DNA of 64,000 nucleotides from assembly GCF_002291425.1 (NCBI RefSeq), contig NZ_CP014136.1, positions 3,472,001 to 3,536,000 on the forward strand. Direction: 5' to 3'. The position numbers were made by a program, and so were the translations under genes. The notes beneath the pieces are model-generated. The model ran no database searches. It had not been told where the DNA came from and worked only from the letters and a program-made list of their open reading frames with translations. This stretch comes from Gibbsiella quercinecans (GTDB taxonomy: Bacteria > Pseudomonadota > Gammaproteobacteria > Enterobacterales > Enterobacteriaceae). The stretch's first letter is position 1, and each line of letters opens with the position of its first letter. Of this stretch, positions 39,398 to 49,254 are shown one piece after another.

Positions 39398-41308
39398 ATG
39401 GCAATTGAAATTAAAGTACCGGATATCGGTGCGGATGAAGTTGAAGTCACCGAGATCCTGGTGAAGGTGGGCGATAAGGTTGAAGCCGAACAGTCGCTGA
39501 TTACCGTTGAAGGCGATAAAGCCTCAATGGAAGTGCCTTCCCCGCAGGCCGGTGTGGTTAAAGAGATCAAAATCGCCGTTGGCGATAAAGTAGAAACCGG
39601 TTCGCTGATCATGGTCTTTGAAGCCGAAGGCGCCGCGCAAGCGGCTCCGGCCAAAGAAGAGAAGCCTGCGGCAGCGGCCCCTGCGGCCCCTGCGGCCCCT
39701 GCGGCGGCTGCGGCCAGCGCGGTGAAAGACGTTGAAGTGCCTGATATCGGCGCCGATGAAGTTGAAGTCACCGAAGTTCTGGTGAAGGTGGGCGATAAGG
39801 TTGAAGCTGAACAATCGCTGATCACCGTTGAAGGCGATAAAGCCTCGATGGAAGTGCCGGCGCCGTTCGCGGGCACCGTGAAAGAAATCAAGATCGCCAC
39901 CGGCGACAAGGTGAAAACCGGCTCGCTGATCATGACCTTTGAAATCGCCGGCGCCGCGCCTGCCGCACAGGAAGCTGCGCCAGCCGCCGCACCTGCTGCT
40001 GCCGCGCCTGCCGCATCGGCGGTGAAAGACGTTAACGTACCGGATATCGGCGGCGACGAAGTTGAAGTCACCGAAGTGATGGTAAAAGTGGGCGATAAGA
40101 TCTCTGCTGAACAGTCGCTGATCACGGTTGAAGGTGATAAGGCCTCAATGGAAGTGCCTGCGCCGTTTGCCGGCGTGGTCAAAGAATTGAAAGTGGCCGT
40201 TGGCGACAAGGTGAAAACCGGTTCGCTGATCATGACCTTCGAAGTGGAAGGCGCAGCCCCTGCGGCTGCACCGGCTGCACCGGCTGCGGCCTCTGCGCCA
40301 GCACCGGCACCGGCTAAACAGGAAGCTAAAACGGCCGCTCCGGCTGCCGCTGAGGCAGGCAAGAGCGAGTTCGCCGAGAACGACGCTTACGTGCATGCTA
40401 CTCCGGTCATTCGCCGCCTGGCGCGCGAATTCGGCGTTAACCTGGCGAAAGTGAAAGGCACCGGCCGCAAAGGCCGCATCCTGCGCGAAGACGTCCAGGC
40501 TTACGTGAAAGACGCGGTTAAGCGTGCAGAAGCGGCGCCGGCTGCTGCTGCCGGCGGCGGTCTGCCAGGCATGCTGCCATGGCCGAAAGTCGATTTCAGC
40601 AAGTTTGGCGAGATCGAAGAAGTGGAGCTGGGCCGTATCCAGAAAATCTCGGGCGCCAACCTGAGCCGCAACTGGGTGATGATCCCGCACGTTACGCACT
40701 TCGACAAAGCGGATATCACCGATCTGGAAGCGTTCCGCAAACAGCAGAACGTTGAAGCGGAGAAAAGAAAGCTGGACGTGAAGATCACGCCGGTTGTCTT
40801 CCTCATGAAAGCCGCCGCCGCTGCACTTGCACAGATGCCGCGCTTCAACAGCTCCCTGTCCGCAGACGGCCAGAAACTGACACTGAAGAAATACATCAAC
40901 ATCGGTGTTGCGGTTGATACGCCGAATGGCCTGGTGGTTCCGGTCTTCAAAGACGTGGATAAAAAAGGCATCGTTGAGCTGTCTCGTGAGCTGATGGTCA
41001 TCTCCAAAAAAGCGCGTGATGGCAAGCTGACCGCAGGTGAAATGCAGGGCGGTTGCTTCACCATCTCCAGCATCGGCGGCCTGGGCACGACCCACTTCGC
41101 GCCGATCGTCAACGCGCCGGAAGTGGCGATCCTCGGTGTTTCCAAGTCCTCTATGGAACCGGTCTGGAATGGTAAAGACTTTGTGCCGCGTCTGATTCTG
41201 CCGCTGTCTCTGTCCTTCGACCACCGTGTCATTGACGGTGCTGATGGTGCTCGCTTTATCACCATCATCAACAACACGTTGTCTGATATCCGCCGTCTGG
41301 TGATGTAA
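39398..41308 (+). CDS. aceF: Dihydrolipoyl acetyltransferase (PDH E2), three lipoyl domains
   Basis: Core of the pyruvate dehydrogenase complex; accepts acetyl on lipoyl arms and passes it to CoA. 636 residues. Three lipoyl domains each with the modified lysine in [10 protein letters not shown] (Lys41, Lys148 and near 250) are joined by Ala/Pro-rich linkers. Then a peripheral subunit-binding domain ([19 protein letters not shown], about 330-365) and the catalytic domain with [13 protein letters not shown] at the end. Ends at an intrinsic terminator. Confidence 0.98.
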   Translation: MAIEIKVPDIGADEVEVTEILVKVGDKVEAEQSLITVEGDKASMEVPSPQAGVVKEIKIAVGDKVETGSLIMVFEAEGAAQAAPAKEEKPAAAAPAAPAAPAAAAASAVKDVEVPDIGADEVEVTEVLVKVGDKVEAEQSLITVEGDKASMEVPAPFAGTVKEIKIATGDKVKTGSLIMTFEIAGAAPAAQEAAPAAAPAAAAPAASAVKDVNVPDIGGDEVEVTEVMVKVGDKISAEQSLITVEGDKASMEVPAPFAGVVKELKVAVGDKVKTGSLIMTFEVEGAAPAAAPAAPAAASAPAPAPAKQEAKTAAPAAAEAGKSEFAENDAYVHATPVIRRLAREFGVNLAKVKGTGRKGRILREDVQAYVKDAVKRAEAAPAAAAGGGLPGMLPWPKVDFSKFGEIEEVELGRIQKISGANLSRNWVMIPHVTHFDKADITDLEAFRKQQNVEAEKRKLDVKITPVVFLMKAAAAALAQMPRFNSSLSADGQKLTLKKYINIGVAVDTPNGLVVPVFKDVDKKGIVELSRELMVISKKARDGKLTAGEMQGGCFTISSIGGLGTTHFAPIVNAPEVAILGVSKSSMEPVWNGKDFVPRLILPLSLSFDHRVIDGADGARFITIINNTLSDIRRLVM

Positions 41309-41313
41309 TCGGC

Positions 41314-41339
41314 AAGCCGGCCTGACGGCCGGCTTTTTT
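41314..41339 (+). terminator. Intrinsic terminator after aceF
   Basis: AAGCCGGCC / GGCCGGCTT stem with a 4-base loop, then TTTTT. It separates aceEF from lpd, which probably has its own promoter. Confidence 0.85.
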
Positions 41340-41410
41340 CTGGTAAGCTATCTTTTGGTGGCGGTTGCCAGTGATAAAGGACAAATCGTTTGTCGCTTGT
41401 TGTTTCAAAA

Positions 41411-41434
41411 TTGTTAACGATTTTGTAAACTGTC
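41411..41434 (+). promoter_or_regulatory. Candidate ArcA site in the lpd promoter region
   Basis: TTGTTAACGATTTTGTAAAC contains two GTTAAC/TGTAAAC half-sites about 11 bp apart, the spacing of ArcA direct repeats; lpd of E. coli has its own ArcA-controlled promoter. By-eye match only. Confidence 0.4.
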
Positions 41435-41518
41435 GCGGCAAGACACGTCCCGGTGGAACAGGGCGTTAAGACAAGAACAATAACGTCAGACCCGCCGGAA
41501 ACAAATTAAGAGGTCATG

Positions 41519-42943
41519 ATGAGTACTGAAATCAAAACTCAGGTCGTGGTACTTGGCGCAGGCCCTGCAGGTTACTCTGCTGCCTTTCGTTGCGCTGATT
41601 TAGGGCTGGAAACCGTGTTGGTCGAGCGTTATTCAACGCTGGGCGGGGTGTGCCTGAACGTGGGTTGTATCCCTTCCAAAGCGTTGCTGCACGTTGCCAA
41701 AGTGATTGAAGAAGCCAAAGCGCTGGCTGAGCATGGCATCGTATTCGGCGAACCGAAAACCGATATTGATAAAGTTCGCCTCTGGAAAGAAAAAGTCATC
41801 AATCAGCTGACCGGTGGTCTGGCTGGCATGGCGAAAGGCCGCAAGGTCAAAGTGGTCAATGGCCTGGGTAAATTCACCGGTGCGAACACCCTGGTGGTTG
41901 AAGGTGAAAATGGCGCCACCACTATCAACTTCGACAACGCGATCATCGCCGCTGGTTCCCGCCCGATTAAGCTGCCGTTTATTCCTCATGACGATCCGCG
42001 TGTATGGGATTCTACCGATGCGCTGGAGCTGAAAACCGTTCCTGAACGTTTGCTGATCATGGGCGGCGGTATCATCGGCCTGGAAATGGGCACCGTATAC
42101 CATGCGCTGGGTTCGCAGATCGACGTGGTCGAAATGTTTGATCAGGTGATCCCGGCGGCTGATAAAGACGTGGTGAAAGTCTTCACCAAGCGTATCAGCA
42201 AGCAGTTCAACCTGATGCTGGAAACCAAAGTCACCGCGGTAGAAGCGAAAGAAGACGGCATCTACGTGACGATGGAAGGCAAAAAAGCGCCGGCAGAACC
42301 ACAGCGTTATGACGCGGTGCTGGTTGCTATCGGCCGTGTGCCAAACGGAAAACTGCTGGAAGCCGGTAAAGCGGGCGTGGAAGTGGACGAACGCGGCTTC
42401 ATCCACGTTGATAAACAGCTGCGCACCAACGTGCCGCACATCTTCGCTATCGGCGACATCGTCGGCCAACCGATGCTGGCGCACAAAGGCGTGCATGAAG
42501 GCCACGTCGCCGCGGAAGTGATCGCCGGTAAAAAACACTATTTCGATCCGAAAGTCATTCCTTCCATTGCCTACACCGAACCAGAAGTGGCATGGGTGGG
42601 CCTGACCGAGAAAGAAGCCAAAGAAAAGGGCATCAGCTACGAAACCGCGGTGTTCCCTTGGGCAGCTTCAGGCCGTGCTATCGCCTCTGACTGTTCTGAT
42701 GGTATGACCAAGCTGATCTTCGACAAAGAAAGCCACCGCGTTATCGGTGGGGCGATTGTCGGCGCCAACGGCGGCGAGCTGCTGGGTGAAATCGGCCTGG
42801 CTATCGAGATGGGCTGTGATGCCGAAGACATCGCGCTGACGATCCACGCGCACCCAACGCTGCATGAATCCGTTGGGCTGGCGGCGGAAGTCTACGAAGG
42901 CAGCATCACTGACCTGCCGAACCCGAAAGCCAAGAAAAAGTAA
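41519..42943 (+). CDS. lpd: Dihydrolipoamide dehydrogenase (E3)
   Basis: FAD enzyme reoxidising lipoyl groups for the pyruvate and 2-oxoglutarate dehydrogenase complexes and the glycine cleavage system. 474 residues from ATG 41519 (MSTEIKTQVVVLGAGPAGYS); the ATG one codon earlier is less likely. Redox-active disulfide GGVCLNVGCIPSKALLH, NAD-binding MGGGIIGLEMG, and catalytic HAHPTLHES are intact. Terminator at 42968. Confidence 0.98.
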   Translation: MSTEIKTQVVVLGAGPAGYSAAFRCADLGLETVLVERYSTLGGVCLNVGCIPSKALLHVAKVIEEAKALAEHGIVFGEPKTDIDKVRLWKEKVINQLTGGLAGMAKGRKVKVVNGLGKFTGANTLVVEGENGATTINFDNAIIAAGSRPIKLPFIPHDDPRVWDSTDALELKTVPERLLIMGGGIIGLEMGTVYHALGSQIDVVEMFDQVIPAADKDVVKVFTKRISKQFNLMLETKVTAVEAKEDGIYVTMEGKKAPAEPQRYDAVLVAIGRVPNGKLLEAGKAGVEVDERGFIHVDKQLRTNVPHIFAIGDIVGQPMLAHKGVHEGHVAAEVIAGKKHYFDPKVIPSIAYTEPEVAWVGLTEKEAKEKGISYETAVFPWAASGRAIASDCSDGMTKLIFDKESHRVIGGAIVGANGGELLGEIGLAIEMGCDAEDIALTIHAHPTLHESVGLAAEVYEGSITDLPNPKAKKK

Positions 42944-42967
42944 TTTTTTCTTTCCGGCAAAAGCATA

Positions 42968-42992
42968 AGCGGCTCTGAGAGCCGCTTTTTTT
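42968..42992 (+). terminator. Intrinsic terminator of lpd
   Basis: AGCGGCTC / GAGCCGCT stem followed by a run of T. Confidence 0.9.
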
Positions 42993-43104
42993 ACGCCGGA
43001 TGTTCAGAACTATGTCAGCGTTAACAACCTGGCACATCTTATAGATACCTAGGAAATAATTACGAACTAAACTTATAGCGTGTTAATAATGAGTGAGGTG
43101 TGTT

Positions 43105-43389
43105 ATGAAAATTCTTTTAACAACGGCTCTGTTAACCGCAACGTTGGCTTCCGGGATTGCCTGCGCCGCGGATCCTTCGATTCCCTGGGCGACCAACAGC
43201 GGCGGGACGGAAAGTACGCATATCGCCGCGATGGGCCAAGATCTGAATGGACAGCATCAGAAGATAACGAAAACGACGGAAGGGGTATGGGCAACGAACT
43301 CCGGCAGCATCCATGATGATGAAGCCGCGTTGAGCAGCAACAAGCCGGCCTTTAAAGGCTACCCGGAATTGATGCCCCATCAGGGCTAA
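43105..43389 (+). CDS. Small exported protein of unknown function (94 aa)
   Basis: ATG 43105 opens a signal peptide (MKILLTTALLTATLASGIAC, then AA cleavage region) and a short mature chain of about 70 residues. The motif WATNSG occurs twice (WATNSGGTESTHIAAM and WATNSGSIHDDEAAL), suggesting an internal repeat. No family recognised. An in-frame ATG at 43093 is possible. It has its own strong terminator and occupies the place of yacH in E. coli. Confidence 0.7.
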   Translation: MKILLTTALLTATLASGIACAADPSIPWATNSGGTESTHIAAMGQDLNGQHQKITKTTEGVWATNSGSIHDDEAALSSNKPAFKGYPELMPHQG

Positions 43390-43390
43390 C

Positions 43391-43430
43391 AAAACGCCCG
43401 GCCGCAGGGTGTTGCGCCGGGCGTTTTTTA
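43391..43430 (+). terminator. Intrinsic terminator after the small exported gene
   Basis: AAACGCCCGGC / GCCGGGCGTTT stem followed by six T. Confidence 0.9.
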
Positions 43431-43585
43431 TGGCTTAAGCCCCAGCGAAGGCGCGTCAGCCTGTCCCCGTGAGCAGTTATCGGCAAGAGGATGAAATTTA
43501 TATCCCGGGAAAGGCGCGGAAAGCCTGTAAAATTCCTGACCTTAACGATTCAGCTAAATTTTAATGTTGCTTTTTTGTAAACAGA

Positions 43586-43614
43586 TTAACGCCTGACCAA
43601 AATCCTGCTATGCT
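43586..43614 (+). promoter_or_regulatory. Candidate acnB promoter
   Basis: TTAACG, 17-base spacer, and TATGCT preceded by TG (extended -10, TGCTATGCT), about 100 bases before the acnB start. Confidence 0.5.
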
Positions 43615-43714
43615 GCCGATGCGGTATCGGGCATTTACCCTACAAACTACTGTCTCACAGGAGCGTGAAGAGAATCGCCCGCCGCATTTTACAATGAGAG
43701 CGAGGAGAACCGTC

Positions 43715-46312
43715 GTGCTAGAAGAATACCGTAAGCACGTAGCTGAGCGTGCCGCCATGGGGATTGTTGCCAAACCCTTAGATGCAACCCAAATGGCCGC
43801 GCTGGTAGAACTGCTGAAAAACCCGCCTGCGGGCGAAGAAGAATTCTTGTTGGACCTGTTAATCAACCGCGTTCCACCGGGTGTCGACGAAGCGGCATAT
43901 GTCAAAGCCGGTTTCCTGGCGGCCATCGCCAAAGGCGAAGCAACCTCTCCACTGATTACTCCCGAAAAAGCCATCGAACTCTTGGGCACCATGCAGGGTG
44001 GTTATAATATTCACCCGCTGATTGAAGCGCTGGATAACGAAAAACTGGCGCCGATCGCCGCCAAAGCGCTGTCCCATACGCTATTGATGTTCGATAACTT
44101 CTACGATGTGGAAGACAAAGCGAAAGCTGGCAACCCGCATGCCAAGCAGATCATGCAGTCGTGGGCCGAAGCGGAATGGTTCCTGTCACGCCCCAAGCTG
44201 GCAGAAAAAATCACCGTTACCGTGTTCAAGGTGACGGGCGAGACCAACACCGACGACTTGTCGCCGGCACCCGATGCTTGGTCGCGCCCGGATATCCCGC
44301 TCCACGCCCTGGCTATGCTGAAAAACGAACGCGACGGTATCGTGCCGGACCAGCCGGGCAACGTGGGGCCGATCAAGCAGATCGAACTGCTGAATAAAAA
44401 AGGCTTCCCACTGGCCTATGTGGGCGACGTAGTGGGCACCGGTTCTTCGCGTAAATCCGCCACCAACTCCGTGCTGTGGTTTATGGGCGACGATATCCCG
44501 TACGTGCCGAATAAGCGCGGTGGCGGCGTGGTGCTGGGTGGTAAAATCGCGCCAATCTTCTTTAACACCATGGAAGACGCTGGCGCGTTGCCGATCGAAG
44601 TGGACGTGAATGCGCTGAACATGGGCGATGTGATCGACATCTACCCCTACAAAGGCGAAGTCCGTAACCACGAAACCGGCGAACTGCTGGCTAATTTTGA
44701 ACTGAAAACCGACGTGCTGCTGGATGAAGTGCGCGCCGGTGGCCGTATTCCACTGATTATCGGCCGTGGCCTGACCACCAAGGCGCGTGAAGCGCTGGGC
44801 CTGCCGCATAGCGAGGTGTTCCGTATCGCCAAAGCGGTGGCCGCCAGCACGAAAGGCTTCTCGCTGGCGCAGAAAATGGTTGGCCGCGCCTGCGGCGTTG
44901 CCGGTGTTCGCCCTGGCGAATATTGCGAACCGAAGATGACCTCCGTGGGTTCGCAGGACACCACCGGCCCGATGACGCGTGATGAACTGAAAGATCTGGC
45001 TTGCCTGGGCTTCTCTGCCGATCTGGTGATGCAGTCGTTCTGCCATACCGCGGCGTATCCGAAGCCGGTTGACGTCACCACCCATCACACGTTGCCGGAT
45101 TTCATTATGAACCGCGGCGGCGTTTCGCTGCGCCCAGGCGACGGCGTTATCCACTCCTGGCTGAACCGCATGCTGCTGCCGGATACCGTCGGCACCGGCG
45201 GCGACTCCCACACCCGTTTCCCGATCGGCATCTCTTTCCCTGCCGGCTCCGGGCTGGTGGCGTTTGCCGCCGCCACCGGCGTGATGCCGCTGGACATGCC
45301 GGAATCGGTACTGGTGCGCTTCAAGGGCGAAATGCAGCCGGGCATTACCCTGCGCGATCTGGTGCACGCCATCCCGCTGTATGCGATCAAGCAGGGCCTG
45401 CTGACCGTTGAGAAGAAGGGCAAGAAAAACATCTTCTCCGGCCGCATCCTGGAAATCGAAGGCCTGCCGAATCTGAAAGTGGAGCAAGCGTTCGAACTGA
45501 CCGATGCTTCCGCCGAGCGTTCTGCCGCCGGTTGCACCATCAAGCTGGGTAAAGCGCCGATCGAAGAGTATCTGAACTCCAACATCGTGTTGTTGAAGTG
45601 GATGATCTCTGAAGGCTACGGCGATCTTCGCACGCTGGAGCGCCGGGTTCAGGGCATGGAAAAATGGCTGGCCGATCCGCAACTGCTGGAAGGCGACGCC
45701 GATGCCGAATATGCGGCGGTGATCGATATCGATCTGGCCGAGATCAAAGAGCCTATCCTGTGCGCCCCGAACGATCCGGACGACGCACGCCTGCTGTCTG
45801 ACGTAGCCGGTGCGAAGATCGACGAAGTGTTTATCGGCTCCTGCATGACCAATATCGGCCACTTCCGTGCCGCCGGTAAGCTGCTGGATCAGCACAAAGG
45901 GCAATTGCCGACCCGCCTGTGGGTCGCACCGCCGACCAAGATGGATGCCGCGCAGTTGACCGAAGAGGGCTATTACAGCGTCTTTGGCAAGAGTGGCGCG
46001 CGCATTGAAATCCCAGGCTGCTCGCTGTGTATGGGCAACCAGGCGCGGGTGGCGGATGGCGCCACCGTGGTTTCCACGTCGACGCGTAACTTCCCTAACC
46101 GCCTGGGCACCGGCGCCAACGTTTATCTGGCTTCGGCCGAGCTGGCGGCGGTGGCTTCGCTGTTGGGGCGTTTGCCGACGGCGGAGGAATATCAGGCTTA
46201 CATGGAGCAGGTTGATAAAACCGCGCTGGACACCTACCGTTATCTGAACTTCGATCGGCTGAGCCAGTACACCGAAAAAGCTGATGGCGTCATCTTCCAA
46301 ACGGCCGTTTAA
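43715..46312 (+). CDS. acnB: Aconitate hydratase B
   Basis: Main growth-phase aconitase converting citrate to isocitrate; when its cluster is lost it binds mRNA. I chose GTG 43715 ([20 protein letters not shown], with GAGGAG upstream), giving 865 residues, the same as E. coli, which also starts with GTG. N-terminal HEAT-like domain, then swivel domain, and the [4Fe-4S] ligands in [13 protein letters not shown] and [12 protein letters not shown]. The in-frame ATG at 43610 would add 35 unrelated residues. Confidence 0.97.
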   Translation: MLEEYRKHVAERAAMGIVAKPLDATQMAALVELLKNPPAGEEEFLLDLLINRVPPGVDEAAYVKAGFLAAIAKGEATSPLITPEKAIELLGTMQGGYNIHPLIEALDNEKLAPIAAKALSHTLLMFDNFYDVEDKAKAGNPHAKQIMQSWAEAEWFLSRPKLAEKITVTVFKVTGETNTDDLSPAPDAWSRPDIPLHALAMLKNERDGIVPDQPGNVGPIKQIELLNKKGFPLAYVGDVVGTGSSRKSATNSVLWFMGDDIPYVPNKRGGGVVLGGKIAPIFFNTMEDAGALPIEVDVNALNMGDVIDIYPYKGEVRNHETGELLANFELKTDVLLDEVRAGGRIPLIIGRGLTTKAREALGLPHSEVFRIAKAVAASTKGFSLAQKMVGRACGVAGVRPGEYCEPKMTSVGSQDTTGPMTRDELKDLACLGFSADLVMQSFCHTAAYPKPVDVTTHHTLPDFIMNRGGVSLRPGDGVIHSWLNRMLLPDTVGTGGDSHTRFPIGISFPAGSGLVAFAAATGVMPLDMPESVLVRFKGEMQPGITLRDLVHAIPLYAIKQGLLTVEKKGKKNIFSGRILEIEGLPNLKVEQAFELTDASAERSAAGCTIKLGKAPIEEYLNSNIVLLKWMISEGYGDLRTLERRVQGMEKWLADPQLLEGDADAEYAAVIDIDLAEIKEPILCAPNDPDDARLLSDVAGAKIDEVFIGSCMTNIGHFRAAGKLLDQHKGQLPTRLWVAPPTKMDAAQLTEEGYYSVFGKSGARIEIPGCSLCMGNQARVADGATVVSTSTRNFPNRLGTGANVYLASAELAAVASLLGRLPTAEEYQAYMEQVDKTALDTYRYLNFDRLSQYTEKADGVIFQTAV

Positions 46313-46335
46313 GCCGCTATATTGCGCAACGTGAC

Positions 46336-46367
46336 AAACGGGGGGCCTTGGCCTCCCGTTTTCTTTT
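46336..46367 (+). terminator. Intrinsic terminator of acnB
   Basis: AACGGGGGGCC pairs with GGCCTCCCGTT (one G:T pair), followed by TTCTTTT. Confidence 0.8.
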
Positions 46368-46449
46368 CCGGCCGTCAACTTTGCGAGCGCGCGCCAGGTA
46401 AGAAATGCATTAATGATTAAACTGGTAAAAACGGCTCAGGAGGCATGCT

Positions 46450-46815
46450 ATGGACTACGAATTTCTGCGTGATGTGACCGGGCAGGTAATGGTCAGATTT
46501 TCGATGGGGCATGAAGCGATCGGCCACTGGATCAACGAAGAGGTGAAAGGCGATCTTACCCTGCTGGATAAAATCGAAGCCGGGGCGGAGCAGGTAAAAG
46601 GCAGCGAGCGCCAGTGGCAGTTGGAAGGGCATGAATATACGCTGCTGATGGACGGTGAAGAGGTAATGATCCGTGCCAACCAACTGGCGTTTGAAGGCGA
46701 TGAGATGGAGGAGGGCATGAATTACTACGATGATGAAAGCCTCTCCTTCTGCGGCGTGGAGGACTTTCTGGCGGCGCTGAAAGCCTACCGCGCCTTTATC
46801 CGCCAATATGGCTGA
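46450..46815 (+). CDS. yacL: YacL, UPF0231 family protein
   Basis: A 121-residue protein of unknown function, matching E. coli YacL ([40 protein letters not shown]). Start preceded by AGGAGG. It follows acnB as in E. coli, where speDE come next; here about 15 kb of extra genes intervene. Confidence 0.95.
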   Translation: MDYEFLRDVTGQVMVRFSMGHEAIGHWINEEVKGDLTLLDKIEAGAEQVKGSERQWQLEGHEYTLLMDGEEVMIRANQLAFEGDEMEEGMNYYDDESLSFCGVEDFLAALKAYRAFIRQYG

Positions 46816-47070
46816 TACCGAGATGGGGCATTGCGGCACAGGGGCCAGTATATAGATTTGTGTCATTGCCTGGTTTTGATCTGTTCAATCCCACATCAAA
46901 ACAAAACTGGCCCGCGTCCGCAACGGTTATGCGATAAAACCGTAACCACGGTTGATGACCATTTGGAGATAAAAAGAAGGCTATCTGCGGCAGTAACGGG
47001 CTTTCCGCAGGGGCTTTACGCTGGTAAATTGAGCAATGGATACTGACATCTGACCGTAAGGGAATGCAGG

Positions 47071-47703
47071 GTGAGTGGACGCGTTGACTACCAGATTGAA
47101 AAGTACTGCTTCACGGAAGCGGATGAATCCCCTCGTCTGATCCGTCAGTGGGCCGATGTACTTGCCGAATGTCAGGAGAATACGGCCAGCGCAGAAGAAC
47201 GCCTGCGTATTGCCCTGCTAAACGTGGATTACGTCACCAGTTTTGAGCTCCCCTTCAGACTGTTGCTCACCCGTGCACCCCAGCTCATTGCCGGGCTACG
47301 GGACGAACTGCAGCTCAGCCAGAAGAATGTCATCTTTAATGGTAAACGGTTTGGCTGCGTCTGGAGCCTGAAGCAGGATTTAAGCGGAATACCCGACGAA
47401 TACCAGTACCGTCTGACTACCCGAATCAGGCGGATTGACCCCACTGGGAGCACCGAAGCTCCTTACCGGCAAATCGCGCAGCAGGTAAAACCGCCCCGTG
47501 AACGTCTCAGGCTGGCGCTGGAAAACGGGCTGGCAGTCACAGCCTTGGACGGACTTTTCTGGTTTGGGCTTCAGCGCATTGCCGCTGATGTGCAGAGGCT
47601 AAGAAAAACGGGGATGAGAATAGCGACATCGGAAACGAACGTTTTTGATAATCTGACGGGGACAACCCGACGTATCCCGGTTTACCTACGCGCAGTGAGT
47701 TGA
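47071..47703 (+). CDS. Hypothetical protein with two HTH_39-like winged-helix repeats
   Basis: GTG start, 210 residues. The C-terminal part (PPRERLRLALENGLAVTALD, GLFWFGLQRIAADVQRLRKTG, ending RRIPVYLRAVS) fits the HTH_39 winged-helix family found in mobile elements. A similar block is visible earlier (AEERLRIALLNVDYVTSFEL, PFRLLLTRAPQLIAGLRDEL), so it seems to be a tandem duplication. It probably binds DNA; target unknown. It sits alone at the left edge of the accessory block. The preceding gap 46816-47070 holds no gene I can support. Confidence 0.6.
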   Translation: MSGRVDYQIEKYCFTEADESPRLIRQWADVLAECQENTASAEERLRIALLNVDYVTSFELPFRLLLTRAPQLIAGLRDELQLSQKNVIFNGKRFGCVWSLKQDLSGIPDEYQYRLTTRIRRIDPTGSTEAPYRQIAQQVKPPRERLRLALENGLAVTALDGLFWFGLQRIAADVQRLRKTGMRIATSETNVFDNLTGTTRRIPVYLRAVS

Positions 47704-47821
47704 GTCGGCCGGGATTTTCTCGGGCTTATTTCCCCGTTCGGTTGCACCAGATATTGACAGCTTTCTACATCAGAGCAGACAACAGTGCTCGCAGCCCGTT
47801 TTGCAGCGGCGATGATGCTTG

Positions 47822-49246
47822 TCAGCCCTGTGTCGGCGGTAATATCTGCGCCGGCACCGCTTGTTTGTCCCAGCCGCCGCCCAGCGATTTATACAGCGAA
47901 ATCAGGTTTAACTGCTGGTGCAGATTGGCCTGAACCCACGCTTGCTGCGCATCCAGCCAGGTGCTTCGCGCGTTGAGCTGCTCCAGCATATTGTCGCTGC
48001 CGTCGCGGTACCGCTGCTCCGCCAGTTCGGCGCTTCTGCCCAGCGCTTGCGCTTTGGCGCGGGCTGCCGCCAATTCGTTGCGCCATGTCGTTTCTGCGCT
48101 GAGTGCGTCGGCCACTTCCCGAAAGGCGGTCTGAATGGTTTTTTCATATTCCGCCACCGCCATCTTTCTTTCCGTTTTAGCCGCCTCCAGGTTGGCGCTA
48201 TTGGCGCCGAAGTCGAACAAGGGCAGGGTGAGCTTCGGCGAGAACGACCAGCCGAGGGTTGAATGGTTGAACAAGTCCGACAGGTTTGAACTGGCCTGGC
48301 CGTAGGAGCCGGTCAGCGCGATACGAGGAAAGAACGCAGCGCGTGCGGCGCCGATGTTGGCATTGGCGCCGATCAGCTTTTGCTCGGCGGCGATGATATC
48401 GGGGCGGCGCGTCAGCAGATCGGCCGGCAGGCCGACGGGAACGGCCGGCAACGTGTTGATGCCGGCAAACTGCGCACCCGCGCCGGCGGGCAGATCGGCC
48501 GGCAATTGGGGCACCCCGACCAAAAACAGCAGCGTATGCAGATCCTGCGCCTGTTGCCGTTCCAGTTGCGCCACGTTGGTGGCGGCATCCTGCAAGGCCA
48601 CCGCATGCTGATGATAGGTAGTCTCGCTGTCCAGGCCCTCATTAACGCGCTGCTGCGCCAGCGCGGTGGTTTTCTGCTGCGCCTGCAGTGTGTCGCGGGC
48701 GAGCTGCAGCTGTTGGTCGTCGGCCCGCAGCGTGAGATCCGCCGTCGCCACAGAGGCGATCAAACTGATCTGCGCCGCCTGGCGCGTGGCGACGGAGGAG
48801 AAATAATCCGCCAGCGCGGCGTCTTTCAGGCTGTGCACCCGGCCGAACAAATCGAGTTCATATTCCGTGACGGTGACGCCGTAGGTGGCGAGATCTTCCG
48901 TGGTTTCCGGGCGAATACGGCTTTGCTCTATGCCGGCGTTGATCGTCGGCAACAATTCTGCGCGGCGTACCCGATATTGCGCCTGCAGCCGTTCCGCGTT
49001 TAACGCTGCGAGCCGCAGATCGCGGTTGTTGTCGAGCGCCAGCGCGATCAGGCGGCGTTGGCGTTCATCGCGGTAGAAATCCTGCCAGTCTGGCGCTTCA
49101 CCATGCACTGCCGCCGCTTTCGCCTCGTGCGGTGGGTAAAGGGGGGCGACCGGCAGCGGCGGGCGTTGATAATCCGGCGCCATCGTGCAGGCCGCCAGCG
49201 GCAAAGTGAGCAGCAGCAGGCCAGTGCGGCGCAGCTTTTTGTTCAT
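47822..49246 (-). CDS. Outer-membrane efflux lipoprotein (NodT/OprM type)
   Basis: TolC-like channel of the outer-membrane factor family, 474 residues from ATG 49246, which has GAGAG upstream. Lipobox LPLAAC puts the acylated Cys at 20. Two OEP repeats follow (RRLIALALDNNRDLRLAALN; LPADLLTRRPDIIAAEQKLI, which is typical of the second). An alternative start at 49258 overlaps the MFS stop as ATGA. Last gene of the four-gene minus operon; it is the only outer-membrane channel near the MFS exporter and the RND pump, so it may serve both. Confidence 0.88.
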   Translation of the reverse strand: MNKKLRRTGLLLLTLPLAACTMAPDYQRPPLPVAPLYPPHEAKAAAVHGEAPDWQDFYRDERQRRLIALALDNNRDLRLAALNAERLQAQYRVRRAELLPTINAGIEQSRIRPETTEDLATYGVTVTEYELDLFGRVHSLKDAALADYFSSVATRQAAQISLIASVATADLTLRADDQQLQLARDTLQAQQKTTALAQQRVNEGLDSETTYHQHAVALQDAATNVAQLERQQAQDLHTLLFLVGVPQLPADLPAGAGAQFAGINTLPAVPVGLPADLLTRRPDIIAAEQKLIGANANIGAARAAFFPRIALTGSYGQASSNLSDLFNHSTLGWSFSPKLTLPLFDFGANSANLEAAKTERKMAVAEYEKTIQTAFREVADALSAETTWRNELAAARAKAQALGRSAELAEQRYRDGSDNMLEQLNARSTWLDAQQAWVQANLHQQLNLISLYKSLGGGWDKQAVPAQILPPTQG

Positions 49247-49254
49247 AACGGCTC

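Noticed and set aside
36970..40362. 1,130-codon open frame on the minus strand across aceE-aceF
   Set aside because: It is antisense to two intact, well-known genes; its Ala/Ser/Thr-rich repeats mirror the lipoyl linkers of AceF and result from codon bias.
44186..46378. 730-codon minus-strand frame opposite acnB
   Set aside because: Shadow of the conserved acnB gene in high-GC DNA, His/Arg/Gln-rich with no domain.
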